This document shows positions 8,401-16,970 of a stretch of DNA of 33,258 bases, piece by piece. The notes under the pieces are model-generated. The model worked only from the letters and a program-made list of their open reading frames with translations. It searched no databases and was not told the DNA's origin. The position numbers were made by a program, and so were the translations under genes. Source of the stretch: Chloroflexota bacterium. Lineage in GTDB: Bacteria; Chloroflexota; Dormibacteria; Dormibacterales; Dormibacteraceae. Location of the stretch: the NCBI GenBank assembly GCA_005880315.1, contig VBHB01000090.1, positions 1 to 33,258 of the forward strand, in the 5' to 3' direction. How positions within the stretch are numbered: the stretch's first letter is position 1; every line of letters begins with the position of its first letter.

Positions 8401-10754
8401 GCACCTCGAAACCCGCGCTGCGCATCGCGATCATCGGCGGCGGGCCGGCCGGGCTCTACCTGGCGACACTGGTCAAGCTCCTGAACCCAAAGCACGAGAT
8501 CGAGGTCTGGGAGCGAAATGCCCCGGACGACACCTTCGGTTTCGGGGTGGTTTTTTCCGACGAGACGCTCGGAGGCATCGAAAACGCCGATGCGGCTTTC
8601 TATGAACGGCTCTCGAAAGACTTCGCGATATGGGATGACATCGACGTCCACTACCGGGGGGAGATCCTCACCTCGGGCGGCCATGGCTTTGCAGCGATCA
8701 GCAGGCAGCGCCTGCTGGGGATCCTGCGAGAGAGATGCGAGGAGTTCGGCGTCAACATCCACTATCGCCAACCCTCCCCACCCGTCGAGCAGCTGTGCGG
8801 CTCATTCGACCTGGTGGTCGGCGCCGACGGCGTCAACAGCCTGACCCGAAACACAAATCCCGAAGTTTTCCAACCGTGGCTCGACGTCCGGCACGCGCGC
8901 TACATGTGGCTGGGCACGCCGTTGGTCTTCGACGCGTTCAAGTTCTTCATCGCCGAGACGGACATAGGAACGGTCCAGGCACATGCGTATCCGTACAGCG
9001 ACTCGATGAGCACGTTCATCGTCGAGCTGGAGGAGGGCAGCTGGACACGAAGCGGTCAGACCGATGCCACAGAGCGCTTATGGAAGCCCGGTGAAAGCGA
9101 CCAGCAGGGCATCGCATTCTGCTCCGAAGTGTTCGCGGACGAGCTGCACGGAGAACCTCTTCTCGCCAACAACAGCAGGTGGATCCGGTTTGCCACCTTG
9201 CGCACACGATGCTGGCGAAACGGCAACCTGCTGCTGATAGGAGACGCCGCCCACACCGCCCATTTCTCGATTGGTTCCGGGACGAAGCTAGCGATGGAGG
9301 ATGCACTTGCGCTGGCCGCGTGCCTGCACGAAAACCCAAGCGTGGAGACCGCGCTGGCCGCCTACGAAGCCGAGCGCAGGCCGGTCGTTGAGAGTGCGCA
9401 GCGGGCGGCACAGGCAAGCCTGGAGTGGTTCGAGAACATCTCCAACTACACGCGCCAGGAACCACTCCAGTTCGCGTTCAACCTGCTCACCCGGAGCAGG
9501 CGCGTCACTTACTGGAATCTCAAGGCGCGCGATCCCGAGTTCGTAGCCGAGGTCGACCGGTGGTTCAGCAAGGGCCGCGACCCATTGCCCCCGATGTTCA
9601 CACCGTTCCGGCTGCGCGAGCTCGAGCTCTCCAACCGCGTGATCGTCTCGCCCATGGACATGTATGCGGCCGACGATGGATTGATCGGCGACTTCCACCT
9701 CGTGCACCTGGGCAGCAAGGCGCTGGGTGGCGCCGCGCTTGTGATGACCGAGATGGTCTGCGTCTCCCGCGAGGGTCGCATCACGCCCGGATGCGCGGGC
9801 GCCTACCGGCCAGAGCATGAGGTTGCCTACAGGCGGCTGGTCGATTTCGTGCACGGGAATACGACCGCGAAGATCGGCCTCCAGCTCGGCCATTCCGGAC
9901 GCAAAGGTTCGACCAAGCTCATGTGGGAAGGCATGGATGAGCCGCTGGAATCCGGCAACTGGGAGCTGATCGCACCCTCACCTCTTCCCTACCTGGCTGC
10001 CGGCCAGACCCCGCGCGAGATGACGCGTGCGGACATGGAGCTGGTCAAGCGCCAGTTCGTCGCCGCGACGCGAATGGGGGTTCGCGCCGGCTTCGACCTG
10101 CTCGAGCTGCACTGCGCGCATGGCTACCTGCTCGCCAGCTTCATCTCGCCGCTGACCAACGTGCGCGGCGACGAGTACGGCGGAACCCTGGAAAACCGCC
10201 TCCGCTACCCGCTCGAAGTATTCGACGCGATCCGGGCGGAATGGCCCGCCGCCAAACCGATGACGGTGCGCGTCTCGGCCGTCGACTGGTACGAGGGCGG
10301 GCTGAGTGCCGATGACTCGGTCGACGTGGCGCGCGCGTTCGCCTCTCATGGAGTCGACGCCATCGACGTGTCCACCGGGCAGACGATCGCGGAAGAGCAG
10401 CCGAGCCTCGGGCGGAGCTACCAGACGCCGTTTGCAGACCGGATTCGAAACGTGACCGGCGTGGCCACGATCGCGGTGGGTGCGATCAGCGGGTACGACG
10501 ACGTGAACAGCATCATCCTGGCGGGCCGGGCCGACCTGGTGGCGCTTGGGCGAGCACATCTTTACGACCCGGCCTGGACCCTGCACGCGGCGGCCGACCA
10601 GGACGTTCCCATAGCGTGGCCGGTGCAGTTTCAGCGCGGCAGCCGAAAGCCGCCATCCGGCCGCACGGACGGCCCGCGTCCCCGGCTGGAGCTGATCCGC
10701 GGCGGAGCCACGCGCGGCCGCCACCAGCGCTGGCGGCCAAAGCACAGCTCGTAG
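8397..10754 (+). CDS. Bifunctional aryl-CoA monooxygenase/reductase (2-aminobenzoyl-CoA monooxygenase/reductase or salicylyl-CoA 5-hydroxylase type)
   Basis: A ~785-residue fusion. The N-terminal half is an FAD monooxygenase: dinucleotide motif IIGGGPAG near residues 12-19, VVGADGVNS near 140-148, and GDAAHTAHFSIGSG near 282. From about residue 398 the C-terminal half is an Old-Yellow-Enzyme-type FMN reductase ('SNRVIVSPMDMYAA', 'ELHCAHGYLLASFISPLTN', 'DEYGGTLENRLRYPLEV'). This architecture is that of 2-aminobenzoyl-CoA monooxygenase/reductase, which hydroxylates and then reduces the ring of the CoA ester. No ATG, GTG or TTG occurs upstream of the FAD motif in this frame. CTG at 8397 (CTGA overlap with the ligase stop, AGGGAG just before) is the best start; CTG 8418 is the alternative. 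The next canonical codon, GTG 8547, would delete the FAD site. Confidence 0.85.
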   Translation: MSTSKPALRIAIIGGGPAGLYLATLVKLLNPKHEIEVWERNAPDDTFGFGVVFSDETLGGIENADAAFYERLSKDFAIWDDIDVHYRGEILTSGGHGFAAISRQRLLGILRERCEEFGVNIHYRQPSPPVEQLCGSFDLVVGADGVNSLTRNTNPEVFQPWLDVRHARYMWLGTPLVFDAFKFFIAETDIGTVQAHAYPYSDSMSTFIVELEEGSWTRSGQTDATERLWKPGESDQQGIAFCSEVFADELHGEPLLANNSRWIRFATLRTRCWRNGNLLLIGDAAHTAHFSIGSGTKLAMEDALALAACLHENPSVETALAAYEAERRPVVESAQRAAQASLEWFENISNYTRQEPLQFAFNLLTRSRRVTYWNLKARDPEFVAEVDRWFSKGRDPLPPMFTPFRLRELELSNRVIVSPMDMYAADDGLIGDFHLVHLGSKALGGAALVMTEMVCVSREGRITPGCAGAYRPEHEVAYRRLVDFVHGNTTAKIGLQLGHSGRKGSTKLMWEGMDEPLESGNWELIAPSPLPYLAAGQTPREMTRADMELVKRQFVAATRMGVRAGFDLLELHCAHGYLLASFISPLTNVRGDEYGGTLENRLRYPLEVFDAIRAEWPAAKPMTVRVSAVDWYEGGLSADDSVDVARAFASHGVDAIDVSTGQTIAEEQPSLGRSYQTPFADRIRNVTGVATIAVGAISGYDDVNSIILAGRADLVALGRAHLYDPAWTLHAAADQDVPIAWPVQFQRGSRKPPSGRTDGPRPRLELIRGGATRGRHQRWRPKHSS

Positions 10755-10805
10755 CGCTACGCTTTCTGGCCGGGGCATCTTCCGACAGATTCAGGAGGCT
10801 GGGCT

Positions 10806-12173
10806 GTGACCAAGAAGATCCTTCTCGACGAGAGCGACATCCCCGAGCGCTGGTACAACATCCTGCCCGACATGCCGGCGCCGCCCGCGCCGTACCTGAA
10901 CCCGCAGACGCTGAAGCCGATGGGACCGGCCGACCTGGCGCCGATCTTTCCGCAGGCGATCATCGCGCAGGAGGTCTCGGCCGAGCCGTGGATCGAGATC
11001 CCGGACGAGGTGCGCGAGGTCTACCGCATCTGGCGCCCGAGCCCGGTCTATCGGGCCGATCGCCTCGAGAAGGCCCTGGACACCCCGGCGCACATCTACT
11101 TCAAGTACGAGGGCGTGTCGCCCGCGGGTTCGCACAAGCCGAACACGGCGGTGCCGCAGGCGTACTACAACGCCAAGGAGGGCGTGAAGCGGCTGACCAC
11201 TGAAACCGGGGCCGGTCAGTGGGGCTCGGCGCTCGCGTTTGCCGGCGCGTTGTTCGGCCTCGAGGTCACCGTGTACATGGTCAAGGTGTCGTACGAGCAA
11301 AAGCCGTATCGCCGGGCGATGATGGAGACGTGGGGCGCGACAGTCCACGCCTCCCCTACCGAACTGACCAACGCTGGGCGCGGCATCTTGAAGAATGACC
11401 CGGACTCGCCGGGCAGTCTCGGCATCGCGATCTCGGAGGCGGTCGAAGACGCGGCCACGCACGATGACGCGAAGTACTCGCTGGGGTCGGTCGTCAACCA
11501 CGTCCTGCTCCACCAGACGGTGATGGGCCAGGAGGCCAAGAAACAGATGGAGATGGCGGGTGAGTACCCGGACGTGGTGATCGCGTGCGTCGGCGGCGGA
11601 TCCAATTTCGCAGGCCTGACCTATCCGTTCATCGGCGACAAGCTGAAGGGTCGCATGCCCAACACACGCTTCATCGCAGCCGAGCCGGCTGCGTGTCCGA
11701 CGCTTACGCGCGGCGTCTACGCCTACGATTTCGGCGACGCGGTCGGTATGGGACCGGTCGTGAAAATGTTCACGCTCGGCCACAGCTTCATCCCGGATCG
11801 GATTCATTCGGGCGGACTTCGTTACCACGGCGATGCGCCATCGCTCTGCATGCTGGTCGACCACAAGATCGTCGAGCCTCGCGCGTACAAGCAGAAGGAA
11901 TGCTTTGCAGAAGCCGTGCGGTTCGCGCGCTGCGAGGGCTTTCTGCCCGCTCCGGAGTCGGCCCACGCATTGAGGGCTGTGGCCCAGGAAGCGGCCGCCG
12001 CCCGAGAGGCGGGTGAGAAGCGGACCATCCTGTTCGGCCTGTCCGGGCACGGCCACTTCGACATGTCGGCATATGACGCCTACTTCGCCGGCAAGCTCGA
12101 GGACGTCGAGCTTTCACAGTCGCGGATTGACGCCGCCATCGAGGAGCTGCCTAGAGTTCCGGCCATGACGTGA
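10806..12173 (+). CDS. trpB2: TrpB2-type tryptophan synthase beta chain (PLP-dependent)
   Basis: A 455-residue fold-type II PLP enzyme of the TrpB2 branch, about 50 residues longer than ordinary TrpB. The N-terminal '[13 protein letters not shown]' and '[15 protein letters not shown]' elements are typical of TrpB2. The PLP lysine is Lys111 in 'SPAGSHKPN', and the phosphate-binding loop is '[10 protein letters not shown]' near 261. '[13 protein letters not shown]' carries the substrate-side residues. The GTG at 10806 has AGGAGG at 10793-10798. No trpA is present. TrpB2 enzymes condense indole or phosphoserine/serine-type substrates without a tight TrpA partner. Its position 51 nt after a possible anthranilate-type operon is suggestive but may be chance. 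Confidence 0.88.
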   Translation: MTKKILLDESDIPERWYNILPDMPAPPAPYLNPQTLKPMGPADLAPIFPQAIIAQEVSAEPWIEIPDEVREVYRIWRPSPVYRADRLEKALDTPAHIYFKYEGVSPAGSHKPNTAVPQAYYNAKEGVKRLTTETGAGQWGSALAFAGALFGLEVTVYMVKVSYEQKPYRRAMMETWGATVHASPTELTNAGRGILKNDPDSPGSLGIAISEAVEDAATHDDAKYSLGSVVNHVLLHQTVMGQEAKKQMEMAGEYPDVVIACVGGGSNFAGLTYPFIGDKLKGRMPNTRFIAAEPAACPTLTRGVYAYDFGDAVGMGPVVKMFTLGHSFIPDRIHSGGLRYHGDAPSLCMLVDHKIVEPRAYKQKECFAEAVRFARCEGFLPAPESAHALRAVAQEAAAAREAGEKRTILFGLSGHGHFDMSAYDAYFAGKLEDVELSQSRIDAAIEELPRVPAMT

Positions 12174-12260
12174 TCGCCCGAAATCGGGGCCAGGCGCGCG
12201 GAGTGCGCGGGACAGCGGCGGAAGAACGCCCTCAGTAACGCAGTGCGGGTGACGAGAGCA

Positions 12261-13208
12261 TCATTGCTCGTGCCAACGGAGGACCCGCAGCGCGCGCAAA
12301 GTGTTCCACCGGCTGGGCCGGCCCTCGCCGTCCTCCATCGCGAAGTGGATCGCGCCGGCATGGGTGTTCTCCAGAAGCCAGGTACCGTCAGACTGCTTTT
12401 TGGATCGGAGCCAATCAATCGCTTCATCCACGCGCGGGTCCGGCGGATCCCCAGCCGCTCGGAAGTACTCCAGGCCACGCAGCACGTCGTAATGCCAGCG
12501 GGTTGGGAAAGAGAATTGCAGCCACGCCGGATCGACAACTTCGCCTGTGCTCCTACGCCGGAACAGCTTCCGTTCGAGGAGGTACTCTTCGCCCCGACGG
12601 CGAGCCGCGATGGATTCGGCCGAGCCACCGGTTGCGCGTTCGTGAGCCAGCAGCCCTTCCAGGACCCTGATCGTGGTGTGGAAGGACGAGCGAACCGAAC
12701 CGTTCTCCACCTCGCAGTTCCACCCGCCGTCCTCTAGCTGTTCACCAACCAGCCGAGCGACGACACCATCCACGTCTTGCTCGAAGTAGGCGCCCAGCGC
12801 GACGGTCATGCCGTTGATACAAGGCTCGACCTCGCCGGCAAAGAACGGCTGACCGGCGTGCTCCCAACGGCAGTGCTCTCTGACCTGTGCCACCGCGCGG
12901 CGCACCTGGTTGCACTGTGGGTCGACCCCGAAGTCATGCAGCGACACGAGGCTGTATGCCGTGGCGGTCCAGGGCTGGCCCTTGGGCTGCTCGAGGTTGT
13001 CGGATTCAGTCCTCCGCGAGGGGAATAACGCGCCACCCACCCACTGGCCGTCTTCGCCTTGCAAGGCCAGCAGCCTGGCACCCCACCCCTCAGCGGCCAC
13101 CCGCGCGCGCTCGGCCGCGACGACCTCGGCCGGCGCATCGGCAAGATCGCGCAACGCCTGCCAGCGGATGGCGGGATCGGAGTCGAGGAGCCAGTCCAGG
13201 ACGGTCAC
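12261..13208 (-). CDS. Terpene cyclase/prenyltransferase-fold (squalene-cyclase-like) hypothetical protein
   Basis: A 315-residue soluble protein with repeated helical-toroid motifs: 'GEDGQWVGG' near residue 52, 'LEDGGWNCEV' near 160 and 'QSDGTWLLEN' near 280. These resemble the QW/DGGW repeats of the alpha/alpha-6 barrel found in squalene cyclases and relatives. It is about half the length of squalene-hopene cyclase, has no signal peptide and no DXDD acid motif, so cyclase activity is doubtful. The opening 'MTVLDWLLDSDPAIRWQALRDL' resembles proteins annotated only as squalene-cyclase-like or HEAT-like. No substrate or role can be given. Confidence 0.75.
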   Translation of the reverse strand: MTVLDWLLDSDPAIRWQALRDLADAPAEVVAAERARVAAEGWGARLLALQGEDGQWVGGALFPSRRTESDNLEQPKGQPWTATAYSLVSLHDFGVDPQCNQVRRAVAQVREHCRWEHAGQPFFAGEVEPCINGMTVALGAYFEQDVDGVVARLVGEQLEDGGWNCEVENGSVRSSFHTTIRVLEGLLAHERATGGSAESIAARRRGEEYLLERKLFRRRSTGEVVDPAWLQFSFPTRWHYDVLRGLEYFRAAGDPPDPRVDEAIDWLRSKKQSDGTWLLENTHAGAIHFAMEDGEGRPSRWNTLRALRVLRWHEQ

Positions 13209-13239
13209 CGGCCGAGTCTAGCAACCCCAGGCGCGGCCA

Positions 13240-13959
13240 CTAAACCACGCGGGCGGCGCCTGACGTTTGCCCGTCGTTCTTGATCCCTCGAACCAGGAGC
13301 CAGAGCCCAACCACAGGCTCGGCTATGCCGATCGGCAAGGCGCCGATTCCGCGAAGCAGGTCCGAGGATTGCGGAAAGAGAAGGCTTCCAGTAAAAGCGA
13401 CCAAGCACAGCAGAGAACCGACGAGACCCCAGCTCGCAAGGATTCGAGGAATGTAGGCGGACCTGAGAAACAGAAGGAAGAACGTCGCCGAACCGATGGA
13501 GAAGAACACCACGCTGACGTCAATCCCAGACGCAGATGTACGGGAAACCACGTCGGCAAGCGCGGCCAGCTGGTTGGCATCAAACGCAGGGTTGCGAATT
13601 GCGGCCAAATAGATGTCCAGCGAGGCGAAACCAAGGATGACCACGACCTCCCCGAGAACGGCCTCGACCACCCTGAAGAGCATTGCCGCCATGGCCAGAT
13701 TCCCATCGAACGACTTGAGGGTTACGTAGAGGCCGATGGCCAGCAGGATGGTGGATAGACTGCCAACGAGACCGAAGAGAAGTCCGATCCGGTACAGGGT
13801 TTCCGATGCCGCGACCCTGTGGGCGACGTCGAGGAAACCGCCGCTCCCGCTGATCCTCGAAAGAATGATTACGCCAGTGAAATCGACGACCGTGAAGAAG
13901 TACATGACACCGGCAAATCGTGCGTAGGCATTTTGGGAAGCATCCGCCTTGGTAGCCAC
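13240..13959 (-). CDS. DUF4386-family integral membrane protein
   Basis: A ~239-residue protein with about six hydrophobic segments and the general pattern of DUF4386 proteins: 'YARFAGVMYFFTVVDFTGVI' opening, 'LYRIGLLFGLVGSLSTILLAIGLY', 'ARE/RVVEAVLG' helix, and 'IPRILASWGLVGS' near the end. The function of the family is unknown. GTG at 13959 is preferred over ATG 13980 because an AAGGAGG ribosome site lies just upstream of it, inside the longer version. It is followed on the same strand by the cyclase-fold gene after 31 nt. Confidence 0.8.
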   Translation of the reverse strand: MATKADASQNAYARFAGVMYFFTVVDFTGVIILSRISGSGGFLDVAHRVAASETLYRIGLLFGLVGSLSTILLAIGLYVTLKSFDGNLAMAAMLFRVVEAVLGEVVVILGFASLDIYLAAIRNPAFDANQLAALADVVSRTSASGIDVSVVFFSIGSATFFLLFLRSAYIPRILASWGLVGSLLCLVAFTGSLLFPQSSDLLRGIGALPIGIAEPVVGLWLLVRGIKNDGQTSGAARVV

Positions 13960-14196
13960 CTGCCCCTCCTTACGCGACATCCAGGCTCGTCCGAGAGCGG
14001 GCGTCCGGCCCGATTGATGGATGGATGACTTCTTCGCGCCTGACTGAAAACATCGCCCGTAGATACTGAGGGTAGCTACTGGTGGAGTCGCCGATCTCGC
14101 ATCGAATCCATCTGGAGCCCCTCAAGGTCGGCTCGCGTTACGATCCGCCGAACGCGATGATGGAAGCATGAGTGCCACTGCCGCGTCAGAGGGCTG

Positions 14197-15069
14197 TTGA
14201 CCTTGCGATCCGGGCAAGACATCGACGTCGTTTCCTCGTTCGCGCGCTGCCTGGCCGTGCTCCTGGACATTCCCGTCGCCGATGTGCCGCAGCAAGATGC
14301 CGAATGGGGGGATTGGACAGGGCAACTGCGCCAGTGGTTGGCGCGCCGCCACTTGGGCCTCGTGCGGCTGGCGAGCGCTACAACCTTCGAGTGGCCTGGC
14401 TACTGGATTGCGGTCGCAAAGCTAAACGATTCTCCCCGCGATGCGGCCGTTCTCATGTTCGGGTCGCCTTCCGGGGTGGTCTTGAGCCCAGCTGACGAAG
14501 CACTGGTCGGACGCCCGGCGAGCGATCTGGCCATCAGCGACGGGTATGTCATCGCCGCTTTCGAGCCCGTTCGGCGTGTGGTCACGCAGCACCCGAGCCT
14601 GGAGGGGCATGTCGTCGGGTTGTTCGTCGCCGAAAAGGCAAGCAGCCGGATGCGGGCGGTGGAGCGAGCTTCCGCGCTTGCCGGCCGAGGGCTGGATGGT
14701 GATCGGTATGCGGCCAAGGCCGGCACCTTCACGCCGAAATCCGCCACCTTGAAGGGTTACGACCTCACGCTGATCGAAAGTGAAGCGCTGGATTCTCTCA
14801 GGCTGCCTGACGGTGGCCAGCTCGGTTACGGCGAAGCGCGTCGCAATGTCGTGACCAAGGGGGTCGAGCTGAACGCGCTGGTGGGACGCAAGTTTGTGAT
14901 CGGCGACGTTCTTTGCTTCGGCCAGCGCCTTTGCGAGCCCTGCAGCCACCTCGAGCGCCTGACCAAGCCTGGAACTTTGAGGATGCTGGTCCACCGCGGA
15001 GGATTGCGAGCTGATGTCCTCACAGACGGTGTGCTGGACGTAGGCAACAAGATCCGCGCCTCGGATTGA
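14197..15069 (+). CDS. MOSC-domain protein with an extra N-terminal domain
   Basis: A 290-residue, probably cytoplasmic protein in two parts. Residues about 145-290 form a MOSC domain (the molybdenum-cofactor sulfurase C-terminal fold), with 'GRGLDGDRYA', 'LTLIESEAL', 'GEARRNVVTKGVELNALVG' and the conserved cysteine in 'GQRLCEPCSHL'. This fold is used for sulfur or hydroxylamine-type chemistry by YiiM/YuaD-like proteins. Residues 1-140 are a separate unknown domain with 'RRHLGLVRLASATTFEWPGYWIAV' (seen as RRHLGLVRL and WPGYWIAV) and 'AVLMFGSPSGVV'. TTG at 14197 is the only reasonable start in this frame; the ATG at 14168 is in another frame. Convergent with the PAP2 gene, 4 nt apart. Confidence 0.78.
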   Translation: MTLRSGQDIDVVSSFARCLAVLLDIPVADVPQQDAEWGDWTGQLRQWLARRHLGLVRLASATTFEWPGYWIAVAKLNDSPRDAAVLMFGSPSGVVLSPADEALVGRPASDLAISDGYVIAAFEPVRRVVTQHPSLEGHVVGLFVAEKASSRMRAVERASALAGRGLDGDRYAAKAGTFTPKSATLKGYDLTLIESEALDSLRLPDGGQLGYGEARRNVVTKGVELNALVGRKFVIGDVLCFGQRLCEPCSHLERLTKPGTLRMLVHRGGLRADVLTDGVLDVGNKIRASD

Positions 15070-15073
15070 ACGC

Positions 15074-15832
15074 CTAGACCAGCGGCTTCCAGCGGCGACG
15101 AAATTCGCGACCCTGCCACCAAGGCCTGACGCGGGGTCTCAGCGCGAGCACGAATTCGAGCGTGCCGGCGACCCACAGGCCACCGAGGCAGTACGCTCCG
15201 ATCACATCGCTCGGCCAATGCTCGCCCATGTAGATCCGGGAAGGCCCCATCAGCACAACAACCGACGCCAGCAGCACGAGGACGACGTTCCGCAGAACTG
15301 AGCTCGACCAGACGATCCACACAATTCCGAAGGTGGTGCCGAACAGCACGGTGGCGAAGATCACATGGCCGGATGGAAAACTGAAATCAGCCAGGTGGCC
15401 GGCGAGGTGCACGAAGCTCGCAGTTGGGCGGGCCCGCTGAACGACATCCTTGGTCAAGCTGCCAAACCCGCCCGCCAGCAAGGTCGACACCACCACCACC
15501 ACCGCCTCCAGCCGCAACCGCAGCGCGGCTAGCGCACCTGCAATCAGCACCACGCACACGATGTCGAGCGGAGCCCAGCCCAAGTCGCTGACGTGGAGGA
15601 GGATCCAGCTCAATACCGGCGCATTGACGCTCTGTATCGCCTGGGCCACGGGCGCATCGAAACCCGTGATCACATCCTCCTCGCGGACGAAGATCGCCAG
15701 GCCCACGAAACCAGCCGTGGCGGCGACGACGACGGTGGCGTAAACCCCGGCCAGCAGGCGCCCACGGCGCGCCTGTTCGGGCGCGCTCTCCTTGGGCGCC
15801 GTAACAGGCGCATTGGCGGTGACGCGATTCAT
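15074..15832 (-). CDS. PAP2-superfamily membrane phosphatase
   Basis: A 252-residue membrane phosphatase with all three catalytic motifs: K128-R135-P136 in 'KDVVQRARP', 'SFPSGH' at 151-156 with the acid His156, and 'SRIYMGEHWPSDV' at 198-210 with nucleophile His205 and Asp209. About six hydrophobic segments surround them. Members dephosphorylate phosphatidic acid, undecaprenyl diphosphate or phosphatidylglycerophosphate; the substrate here is not determinable. The N-terminal ~25 residues are polar. The ATG at 15832 is taken. A 144-nt gap with no recognised signal separates it from the formamidase gene. Confidence 0.88.
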   Translation of the reverse strand: MNRVTANAPVTAPKESAPEQARRGRLLAGVYATVVVAATAGFVGLAIFVREEDVITGFDAPVAQAIQSVNAPVLSWILLHVSDLGWAPLDIVCVVLIAGALAALRLRLEAVVVVVSTLLAGGFGSLTKDVVQRARPTASFVHLAGHLADFSFPSGHVIFATVLFGTTFGIVWIVWSSSVLRNVVLVLLASVVVLMGPSRIYMGEHWPSDVIGAYCLGGLWVAGTLEFVLALRPRVRPWWQGREFRRRWKPLV

Positions 15833-15976
15833 TCGGCCAGCAAGCGCTGCATCGTTTGCTCCCCCTTAACAATGGCAACGACAGCGCGCTCGTACTTACT
15901 GTCTTGGAGATTCGAACAAACGTTGGCCTCCTGATTGACCGGATTCTCTACACGCGATTAGACCCGGTCGAGCGTC

Positions 15977-16930
15977 TCACGGCGTCCCAGCGTGTGCTTC
16001 CCGACTCAGATAGCGCTTTTCAATCGAGGCCACGAGCGAGTAGGTGGTGTCAACCATGTTGCCCACGTAGAGCCCGCCTGCCTGAGTGAGTAGTTGATAG
16101 GCGTCTTCCATCTGCCATCCATAATCGTCGACGAGCCAGCCAACCAACTCCGCGTAGGCGATGCGAGCGGCATCCTCCATCGGTCGTGCGCTTCCGACGG
16201 TCATGATCCGATCACCTGATTCGATCCTGGGCCACGAGATTTGGCGTCCCTTCAGCACGGTGAAAACGACGGTAACTTTGGAGGTGATTTCGAGTGCCAC
16301 GCCGCATAGCTCCCCCTGTCCCTGCCGAGCGTGCGTATCACCCGTGTAGAAGAGGGCGCCTTCATTCCAGACCGGAAGGTACACAGTGTTTCCAGGGCAC
16401 ACGTCAGGAACGTCCATGTTTCCGCCGAACGGGCCGGGCGACAGGGCTGTGATCGCTTCCATGTCGGGCGCCACCGCGAGCGTCCCCATGAAGGGTTGCC
16501 ACGGCAGAGAAAGACCTAGCTCGTCATTGACCAGCTCGCCCTGCCGGAGCCGCCAGACCCAGACCTTCTCCGCGAGCGACGGCTGCAGCGTGCGGGTGAG
16601 TGTGGTCGATGTGAGTCCGCCAAAGAACGGAATCAGGCAGCTGACCGCGAAATCCCGTGTCGGCTCGATGGCCTCGATCCTCACCGCCAGCACGTCGCCC
16701 GGTTCGGCGCCCTCGATGTAGATCGGGCCGGTCTGAGGGTTCAAGAACTTAGCGTTCGCGAGTGAATGGCTTGGTAAGTCCCGGGTCGACAGAATCCGGC
16801 TTTCGAATGCGTCCTCGCAGTGGATGATGACCCGTTGACCTTGAGCCACCCGCGCAATCGGCTCGCGATAAGGACTGAACACGTAGCTGAATGTCTCTGG
16901 GATGACCTCGATGGGCGCTTTCACACTCAT
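15977..16930 (-). CDS. Acetamidase/formamidase family protein
   Basis: A 317-residue FmdA/AmdA-family amidohydrolase, expected to release ammonia from formamide, acetamide or a similar short amide. Conserved blocks are 'GPIYIEGAEPGDVLAVRIEAIE' (seen as GPIYIEGAEPGD and VRIEAIE), 'GGNMDVPDVCPGNTVYLPV', 'LFYTGDTHARQGQGELCGVA' and 'DAYQLLTQAG'. The His in GDTHA and the Glu in QGELCG are in the positions used for zinc/catalysis in this family. The ATG at 16930 diverges from the D-2-hydroxyacid dehydrogenase gene across only 40 nt. Real substrates in this family are often unknown. Confidence 0.87.
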   Translation of the reverse strand: MSVKAPIEVIPETFSYVFSPYREPIARVAQGQRVIIHCEDAFESRILSTRDLPSHSLANAKFLNPQTGPIYIEGAEPGDVLAVRIEAIEPTRDFAVSCLIPFFGGLTSTTLTRTLQPSLAEKVWVWRLRQGELVNDELGLSLPWQPFMGTLAVAPDMEAITALSPGPFGGNMDVPDVCPGNTVYLPVWNEGALFYTGDTHARQGQGELCGVALEITSKVTVVFTVLKGRQISWPRIESGDRIMTVGSARPMEDAARIAYAELVGWLVDDYGWQMEDAYQLLTQAGGLYVGNMVDTTYSLVASIEKRYLSREAHAGTP

Positions 16931-16970
16931 TTCTTGCTTTACCTCTCGAGGGTGCTAGCCTTCGACTCGA

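Noticed and set aside
10791-12056. 421-codon open frame on the minus strand
   Set aside because: Fully antisense to the well-supported trpB2 gene; Arg/His/Asp-rich shadow composition without motifs.
12251-12271. Hairpin after trpB2 as a terminator
   Set aside because: The stem needs a bulge, has no T-run, and includes the stop codon of the opposite gene; too weak.
15856-16089. 77-codon plus-strand frame in the PAP2-formamidase gap
   Set aside because: It runs into the formamidase gene on the opposite strand, has no ribosome site and no recognisable features.
16934-16961. Promoter for the D-2-hydroxyacid dehydrogenase (TTGCTT-16 nt-TAGCCT)
   Set aside because: Both boxes match the consensus poorly; mentioned with the gene but not listed as a feature.
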